From positions 496,001-560,000 of the forward strand of contig NZ_JAUQOM010000002.1 in assembly GCF_030580935.1 (NCBI RefSeq): a stretch of DNA of 64,000 bases, read 5' to 3'. Below, piece by piece: positions 59,447 through 64,000 of this stretch. Under the pieces are notes generated by a model. That model was given only the letters and a program-made list of their open reading frames with translations, was not told the DNA's origin and did no database searches. Origin of the DNA: Sphingobium cyanobacteriorum (GTDB lineage: Bacteria > Pseudomonadota > Alphaproteobacteria > Sphingomonadales > Sphingomonadaceae). Within the stretch, counting starts at the first letter, position 1; each line of letters begins with the position of its first letter. The position numbers were made by a program, and so were the translations under genes.

Positions 59447-60094
59447 ATGATTATCCATGGCGCGCGGCCATCGCCCTTTGTGCGCAAGGTCATCATCTTT
59501 GCAGCGGAAAAGGGGATCGCGATCGAGGTGAAGCCGGCCGGCTTTGGCCGGGGCGATCCGGCCTTTGCCATGGCGTCGCCCTTCAACAAGATGCCGGCAT
59601 TGGAGGATGGCGATTTCCTGATCAGCGATTCGACCGCGATCATAACCTATATGGATGCCCTGCACCCCGAACCGAACCTGATCCCGACCGAAGCCAGGGC
59701 GCGGGCGCGGACGATCTGGTTCGAGGAATTCGGCGACACCATCGCCCAGCCGGTGGGCGGGCAGATATTCTTCAACCGGGTGGTGGGCAAGGCGCTGAAG
59801 GTGCCGCACGACCCGGCGCTGGCGGATGCGGCGGAGGCGGACAAGATGCCCGCCATCTATGACTATCTGGAAGGCGTGCTGCCCGAAAGCGGCTGGCTGG
59901 TCGAGGATCGCTTCACATTGGCGGATATTGCCGCGGCCTGCCCGATCATCAATGTCTGCTATTGTTCGCAGGGACTGGACGCGGCGCGCTGGCCCAGGGT
60001 CGCGGCCTGGCTGGAGCGGGTGAAGGCGCGGCCGAGCGTGGCCGATGCCCTGGCGCAGGAGCAGGAAGCGATGGCGCGGATGATGGCGGCCTGA
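59447..60094 (+). CDS. Glutathione S-transferase family protein
   Basis: This is a cytosolic GST-like protein of 215 residues. The N-terminal thioredoxin-like domain has GARPSPFVRKVIIFAAEKG (Ser9 in the catalytic position), FNKMPALEDGDFLISDSTAI (cis-Pro and the glutathione-binding DS pair) and ITYMDAL. The C-terminal helical domain contains GWLVEDRFTLADIAAACPII. The ATG follows AAGGAGGA. The substrate is unknown. Confidence 0.88.
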   Translation: MIIHGARPSPFVRKVIIFAAEKGIAIEVKPAGFGRGDPAFAMASPFNKMPALEDGDFLISDSTAIITYMDALHPEPNLIPTEARARARTIWFEEFGDTIAQPVGGQIFFNRVVGKALKVPHDPALADAAEADKMPAIYDYLEGVLPESGWLVEDRFTLADIAAACPIINVCYCSQGLDAARWPRVAAWLERVKARPSVADALAQEQEAMARMMAA

Positions 60095-60246
60095 ATTTAA
60101 CCCATATGGCACATTTTGCTTGACAGCGTGACGCTGATCTGGCAGAGATGCGGACAGTGGAAAAATGCGAGTCGCCCAAATGGCGGCGGACCTTGATATT
60201 ATGCGATGTCTCGGCAGGGCAGCATGCCTGATGAGCAATCGCCGTG

Positions 60247-60283
60247 AAGGGGCTGGTCCTTATGGACCGGCCCCTTTTCTTTT
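60247..60283 (+). terminator. Strong intrinsic terminator before the terminase small subunit gene
   Basis: AAGGGGCTGGTCC and GGACCGGCCCCTT form a 13-bp stem with one mismatch and a TTAT loop, then TTCTTTT. It lies 150 bases after the GST, so it may end the GST message or a short RNA. Confidence 0.75.
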
Positions 60284-60304
60284 GCGGAAGGGGGCGTGGC
60301 GGGG

Positions 60305-60838
60305 ATGGCGGCGGAGGGGATGGATGGAGGTGCGGCGTTGACGCCGCAGCGGCAGCGCCTGGGCGGGGCGGTGCGGGCGCAGAAGCGTCAGCCGCGCAAG
60401 GATGGCTGGACCAGGGCGCAGGAAGCACTGTTCCTGGAAGCGCTGGCCGAGACGTGCAATGCAAGCGAGGCGGCGCGGACGGTGGGCAAGAGCCGGACCA
60501 GCGCCTATCGGCGGCGGGCCAGCGATCCCGGCTTTGCGCAGGCATGGGCGCAGGCGCTGGAGATCGGCTATAGCGAGATCGAACTGCTGCTGATGCGGGC
60601 GGCATTGCATGGCAGCGAAGTGGAAGAGGTGATGCTGGACGGCGACGGCGCGGTGAAGGGGCGCAAGGTGAAGCGGGTGCAGAACCTGACCGTCGCGCTG
60701 CGGCTGCTGATCCATTATCGTGACAAGGTGGCGCAGATCCGGGCCGGGCAGACGCAGGAGCGGCCCGACAGCGCCGACGCGATCGCGCGGGTGGACGCGG
60801 TGGTGGGCGCGGTGCGGCGACGGCGGGGCATGCGATGA
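60305..60838 (+). CDS. Terminase small subunit-like protein (phage/GTA packaging)
   Basis: The product has a helix-turn-helix typical of phage small terminases, which recognise DNA ends for packaging (WTRAQEALFLEALAETCNAS, EAARTVGKSRTSAYRRRASD). A helical dimerisation segment follows (FAQAWAQALEIGYSEIELLL). Starts GTG 60296, ATG 60305 and ATG 60320 are all possible; the second is given (177 residues). A GTA-type large terminase lies 1.9 kb downstream on the same strand. It could also be a stray prophage gene. Confidence 0.75.
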   Translation: MAAEGMDGGAALTPQRQRLGGAVRAQKRQPRKDGWTRAQEALFLEALAETCNASEAARTVGKSRTSAYRRRASDPGFAQAWAQALEIGYSEIELLLMRAALHGSEVEEVMLDGDGAVKGRKVKRVQNLTVALRLLIHYRDKVAQIRAGQTQERPDSADAIARVDAVVGAVRRRRGMR

Positions 60839-60982
60839 GGATGCCGCCGGTGGGCGCGCGCCATGGCCCTGTCGCGCGAGCGGGGATGACGGGACAAGCC
60901 TTGCATCCTGCCTGTCGCAACGATCCCGGTACATGGCGGGACGGTAACAGGGGGGCGCGCCGTTCGCCGTCCCGCCGGGCGC

Positions 60983-61138
60983 TCAGCCGCTGTTGAGCAT
61001 CGCCAGGGCGGCGCGGTCGGCATAGGCGGCGGCGAGGCGGTGGTGGACGGCGCGGGCGCGGGGAGAGGTGGCGCGGTCGGCCATCAGCCGCTGCTTCCGG
61101 CTGCGCGCGGAATAATAGACGAAGTCGGAACCATGCAT
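60983..61138 (-). CDS. Small basic hypothetical protein (51 aa)
   Basis: MHGSDFVYYSARSRKQRLMA begins an Arg/Ala-rich helical peptide ending ADRAALAMLNSG. A strong ribosome site (GAAGGGAGAGC) lies 7-10 bases upstream. It is unrecognised, but composition and ribosome site support a genuine gene. It is transcribed against the terminase genes. Confidence 0.6.
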   Translation of the reverse strand: MHGSDFVYYSARSRKQRLMADRATSPRARAVHHRLAAAYADRAALAMLNSG

Positions 61139-61338
61139 CGGCTGCTCTCCCTTCCGGCGCGATTTCGTGTCGAATGCCGCCTGTCGGCCAGTGTTGGCGC
61201 AAAATCTTAACAAATATTTATCGCATGGGCGCCGGTGCGACGGGTTTGCCGCCGGGCGCGGCGGCCGGCGGGCATTGCCTTGCGCGGGCGCAGGCGGCAC
61301 AGGACGCGGATGAACAACGCGCCGACCGGAGGAATGAC

Positions 61339-61662
61339 ATGCGCAGCCTGATGATGATGGGCCTGCTTTGCGGGCTGGCGGCCTGTGGCGAGAGCGTGGA
61401 GCAGCCGGCGGCGCGCGATGCGGACGCGCCCGAAAGCGGCGCGGCGGCGCAGGTGGCGACGCTGGACGAGGCGACGCGCAACAGCGTGTTCGAAAAGGCG
61501 ATCCGCGCGAGCGGGGCGGCCTGTCCTTCGGTCAGCGGGTCCGGGCGCGTGGCGATCGCGACCGGGGTGAAGGGATGGAAGGCGCAGTGCGACAATGGCA
61601 GCGCGCATCTGATCCAGATATTGCCCGATGGCACGGCGAAGGTGACGAGCCGGACCTATTGA
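61339..61662 (+). CDS. Small lipoprotein of unknown function
   Basis: The ATG follows GGAGGAATGAC and gives MRSLMMMGLLCGLAACGESV, a lipoprotein signal with lipobox LAAC. The mature part (about 90 residues) has two more cysteines (AACPSVSG, AQCDNG) that could pair in the periplasm, and ends in a beta-rich stretch (HLIQILPDGTAKVTSRTY). No family was recognised. It sits between the two terminase genes. Confidence 0.75.
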   Translation: MRSLMMMGLLCGLAACGESVEQPAARDADAPESGAAAQVATLDEATRNSVFEKAIRASGAACPSVSGSGRVAIATGVKGWKAQCDNGSAHLIQILPDGTAKVTSRTY

Positions 61663-61824
61663 AGGGGCGATGGAGCCGGGGCGCTTTGCCCGGATTGCGG
61701 GGCCCGGATTGCGGGGCCGGGTTGCCGGGCCGTCCTGGCGCGCATGGCAAAGCCATCCCTGTACCCAAGGATGGCTTCACTCTGATCGCGAGGACAAAGC
61801 CAGGGAAGGCCCTGTCATCGCCTG

Positions 61825-62502
61825 TTAATGCGACGCCTTGATCTCCAGCGCCGGGTCGACCAGCGAAGTCCTGGCGGCGGCGGGGGTTGCTGGCGCGGGT
61901 GCGGCGGCCGGGGTCGCGGCCATTGGCTCGGCGGACTCGGCGGGCGCGGCGAAGGCGACCGTGATGTCTTCGTCAAGGAAGGCGGTGACGGGCGCGCCAA
62001 GCGGGATGCGGGCGCTGGTGCCGGTGGTGATGAAGCCGGCGATCGGCACGAAGGCGATGGCGGCGACGACGCCGGCGGTGCCGGTGGTGCCCTTGTCATC
62101 GAAGCTGCCGGTCAGGCGGATCTGGTTGCCGTTGACGCGGGTGTAGAGGACGCGGCCGGTGATCCGGCCCGATTTGCCCCACATGCCCTTGTTGCGGACA
62201 TCGGTGATTTCGCCGGTGACGGGGCTGCCGCGTGGAATCACGGCCTGGCCGTTGAGGCTTACGGTTTCGGCGACTTCGAGCTGGACACGCTGGCCGACGC
62301 GCAATTTCTTGCCTTCAGTGGTCAGCGGTTCGGCGGTCTTGAGCGCGATCTGCACGCCGGCACGCAGGATGTTGCCGCCGGGTGTGGCGACGATCGTAGC
62401 AACCGGCGTGGCAACAGGCGTGGCCGGCGCGACCTGGGCGAGGACGGACGGCGCGCAGGCGGACAGCAGCGCGCCGAGAATGGCGCGGGAAACGAAATGC
62501 AT
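61825..62502 (-). CDS. Exported Ala/Pro-rich hypothetical protein
   Basis: This 225-residue protein has a signal peptide (MHFVSRAILGALLSACAPSV, cleavage near VLAQ) and a Val/Ala/Thr/Pro-rich linker. The central beta-rich domain (about 50-165) reads LRVGQRVQLEVAETVSLNGQ, AVIPRGSPVTGEITDVRNKG and GRITGRVLYTRVNGNQIRLT, then a hydrophobic Gly-rich helix (GVVAAIAFVPIAGFITTG) and an Ala/Pro tail. The strand pattern faintly recalls the VirB10/TrbI barrel, but that is only an impression. The ATG follows a GGGGGG run. Confidence 0.7.
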   Translation of the reverse strand: MHFVSRAILGALLSACAPSVLAQVAPATPVATPVATIVATPGGNILRAGVQIALKTAEPLTTEGKKLRVGQRVQLEVAETVSLNGQAVIPRGSPVTGEITDVRNKGMWGKSGRITGRVLYTRVNGNQIRLTGSFDDKGTTGTAGVVAAIAFVPIAGFITTGTSARIPLGAPVTAFLDEDITVAFAAPAESAEPMAATPAAAPAPATPAAARTSLVDPALEIKASH

Positions 62503-62754
62503 TGATACCCCCCAAAAAGAGTCGCAGCTCCCCCGAGCTGAGGCGGAGGTGGTGCTATTCGCCGGAGCCGTCGTCAAGCGATAAATAGTTGATCCATATT
62601 GATGTTTACGGGCGGGCGGGCCGGTGGCGGGCGCCATGCCTGCTTTTGCCGCGACGCTGCCTGTTTCAGGGCGGCGCAGGAGAGGGCGGCGCGGGGATTT
62701 TCGGGAAGGTCGCCTTGGGGCGGCCTTTTTTGTGCGCCACTGCGGGGGAGGGCG
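62503..62754. other. Intergenic region before the large terminase
   Basis: No gene was seen in about 250 bases. A GC-rich hairpin with a T run (AGGTCGCC, then GGGCGGCCTTTTTT, about 62707-62735) looks like a terminator on the plus strand. The region is lower in GC around 62560-62610. Confidence 0.5.
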
Positions 62755-64000
62755 ATGGAGGTTTCGGATCGGGAATGGCTGGGCGGCGCGGAGGCGGCGC
62801 TGTGGGCGCGGTTGCGGGCGGGGTTGACCCCGGCGGCGGCGGAGCGGCTGGCGCGGCACTGGGCTTTCCTGGCGCGGCCGGCGCAGCTTGCCCCGGCGGG
62901 CGACTGGCGCATCTGGCTGATGCTGGCGGGGCGCGGTTTCGGCAAGACGCGCGCCGGGGCGGAATGGGTGCGCGCCATTGCGGAGGGTGATCCCGGCGCG
63001 CGGATCGCGCTGGTCGGCGCGACGCTGGGCGAGGCGCGCAGCGTGATGGTGGAGGGGGAGAGCGGGTTGATGGCGATTGCGCCCTGGTGGGCGCGGCCGG
63101 ACTATGCCCCGGCGCTGCGGCGGTTGCGCTGGCCCAATGGCGCGGAGGCGCGGCTGTTCGGCGCGGCCGAGCCGGAGGCGCTGCGCGGGCCGCAGTTCAG
63201 CCATGGCTGGGCCGACGAAATCGCCAAATGGGCGAGCGGGGAGGCGGCGTGGGACAATCTGATGCTGGGGATGCGGCTGGGGGCGGCGCCGCGCGTGCTG
63301 GCGACGACGACGCCGCGCCCGGTGCCGCTGGTGCGGGCGCTGGTGGCGCGGGAGGGTGCGGACGTGGTGGTGACGCGGGGGCGGACGGCGGACAATGACG
63401 CGAACCTGGCCCCCGGCTTCGTCGCGGCGATGGCGGCGGCCTATGGCGGCACGCGACTGGGGCGGCAGGAACTGGACGGCGAACTGATCGAGGAGGCAGA
63501 CGGCGCGCTGTGGACCCGCGACCTGATCGAGCGGTGCCGGGTGGCGCATGTGCCGGGTGTGCTGGCGCGGGTGGTGGTGGCGGTCGATCCGCCCGCGACC
63601 GCCGGTGGCGACGCCTGCGGCATCGTGGTGGCGGGGCTGGGCGGCGACGGGCGCGGCTATGTGATCGCGGACGCGAGCGTCGAGGGGATGCGGCCCGAAG
63701 GCTGGGCGCGGGCGGTGGCGGCGGCCGCGATGGTGCATGGCGCGGACAAGGTGGTGGCCGAGGCGAATAATGGCGGGCAGATGGTGGAAAGCGTGCTGCG
63801 CGCGGCGGAGGCGACGCTGCCGGTGAAGCTGGTCCACGCATCGCGGGGGAAAGCCGCGCGGGCGGAGCCGGTGGCGGCCTTGTATGAAGCCGGGCGGGTG
63901 ATGCACCGGGGCGCTTTCCCGATGCTGGAGGACGAGATGTGCGGATTGCTGGCCGGCGGGGGATATGTGGGGCCGGGGCGATCGCCGGACCGGGCGGATG
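62755..64000 (+). CDS. GTA-type terminase large subunit (3' end outside window)
   Basis: This is the ATPase-nuclease motor that fills phage or gene-transfer-agent heads. The frame is open to the window end (415 codons). It has Walker A LAGRGFGKTRAGAEW (about residues 57-71), the Walker B-like FSHGWADEIAKW, coupling motif LATTTPRPVP, and the RNase H-like nuclease domain with acidic VVVAVDPPATAGGDA and HGADKVVAEANNGGQMV. The segment VKLVHASRGKAARAEPVAAL is typical of gene transfer agent terminases of Rhodobacter/Caulobacter type. The ATG follows GGGGGAGGGCG. The head and tail genes expected downstream are outside the window. Confidence 0.87.
   Translation, partial: MEVSDREWLGGAEAALWARLRAGLTPAAAERLARHWAFLARPAQLAPAGDWRIWLMLAGRGFGKTRAGAEWVRAIAEGDPGARIALVGATLGEARSVMVEGESGLMAIAPWWARPDYAPALRRLRWPNGAEARLFGAAEPEALRGPQFSHGWADEIAKWASGEAAWDNLMLGMRLGAAPRVLATTTPRPVPLVRALVAREGADVVVTRGRTADNDANLAPGFVAAMAAAYGGTRLGRQELDGELIEEADGALWTRDLIERCRVAHVPGVLARVVVAVDPPATAGGDACGIVVAGLGGDGRGYVIADASVEGMRPEGWARAVAAAAMVHGADKVVAEANNGGQMVESVLRAAEATLPVKLVHASRGKAARAEPVAALYEAGRVMHRGAFPMLEDEMCGLLAGGGYVGPGRSPDRAD

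Noticed and set aside
56551..59643. 1030-codon open frame on the minus strand
   Set aside because: Antisense shadow of aconitase, low-complexity Gly/Arg/Asp composition.
61825..63906. 693-codon minus-strand frame
   Set aside because: Only the last 225 codons (from 62502) look like a protein. The remainder is Arg/His/Pro-rich antisense of the large terminase.

Overview
The window is a gene-dense, high-GC alphaproteobacterial chromosome segment. It most resembles a sphingomonad (Sphingobium/Sphingomonas/Novosphingobium type). Reasons: the PhyR-NepR-EcfG general stress response locus, EcfG-type GGAAC-N16/17-CGTT promoters, a prsK/prsR (XrtA/PEP-CTERM) regulatory pair, YghU-type GST, DUF5818 and DUF1328 small proteins, GTA-type terminase genes, and short GC-rich palindromes of the kind scattered through these genomes. 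No rRNA, tRNA, CRISPR array, insertion sequence or integrase was seen. Apart from the GTA-type packaging genes at the right end, the content looks like core chromosome. Many starts were moved to internal ATGs with better ribosome sites or family-consistent N-termini. Family assignments were made by reading motifs, without database searches.

Layout. 1-2.6 kb: scpA (cut by the window edge), scpB, then tatABC. 2.7-6.1 kb, minus strand: ppiD-trpE. 6.3-9.4 kb: tpiA, secG, pyrG. 9.5-10.6 kb: a soluble-glucose-dehydrogenase-like lipoprotein on the minus strand. 10.8-22.6 kb: the rimP-nusA-ylxR-infB-rbfA-truB-rpsO-pnp translation/RNA operon. It is interrupted by a 4-oxalocrotonate tautomerase-like gene, an alpha/beta hydrolase and a thymidine kinase, and truB carries an in-frame palindromic insert. 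22.7-28.9 kb: a HisKA_2 sensor kinase broken by a single-base frameshift in a G run, then bamD, recN, a small monooxygenase and ligA. 28.9-32.3 kb: yghU-like GST and groES-groEL with a CIRCE operator and an RpoH-like promoter.

32.4-37.8 kb: GNAT acetyltransferase; a membrane GGDEF-EAL protein lying tail to tail with an RpfF-like (DSF synthase family) crotonase; tgt. 37.8-42.1 kb: the general stress response locus, namely a PhyP-like HisKA_2 protein with a degenerate ATP-binding domain, nepR, phyR, a tiny membrane protein, ecfG and another small membrane protein. Three EcfG-type promoters lie here, and a fourth drives DUF1328-DUF5818 12 kb away. 42.3-49.3 kb: sugar transferase-prsK-prsR-TPR protein, an exopolysaccharide/XrtA-type regulatory operon with no exosortase in the window.

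49.3-60.1 kb: metabolic and accessory genes, including GntR-nitroreductase, a POT peptide transporter, an SH3 protein, a D-2-hydroxyacid dehydrogenase, a DUF885 hydrolase, aconitase and a GST. 60.3-64 kb: a small terminase-like gene and a GTA-type large terminase (cut by the window end) with three small unrelated genes between them.

The most interesting points are the truB insert, the RpfF/c-di-GMP neighbour pair, the apparently kinase-dead PhyP-like protein with its multi-promoter EcfG regulon, and the frameshifted sensor kinase.
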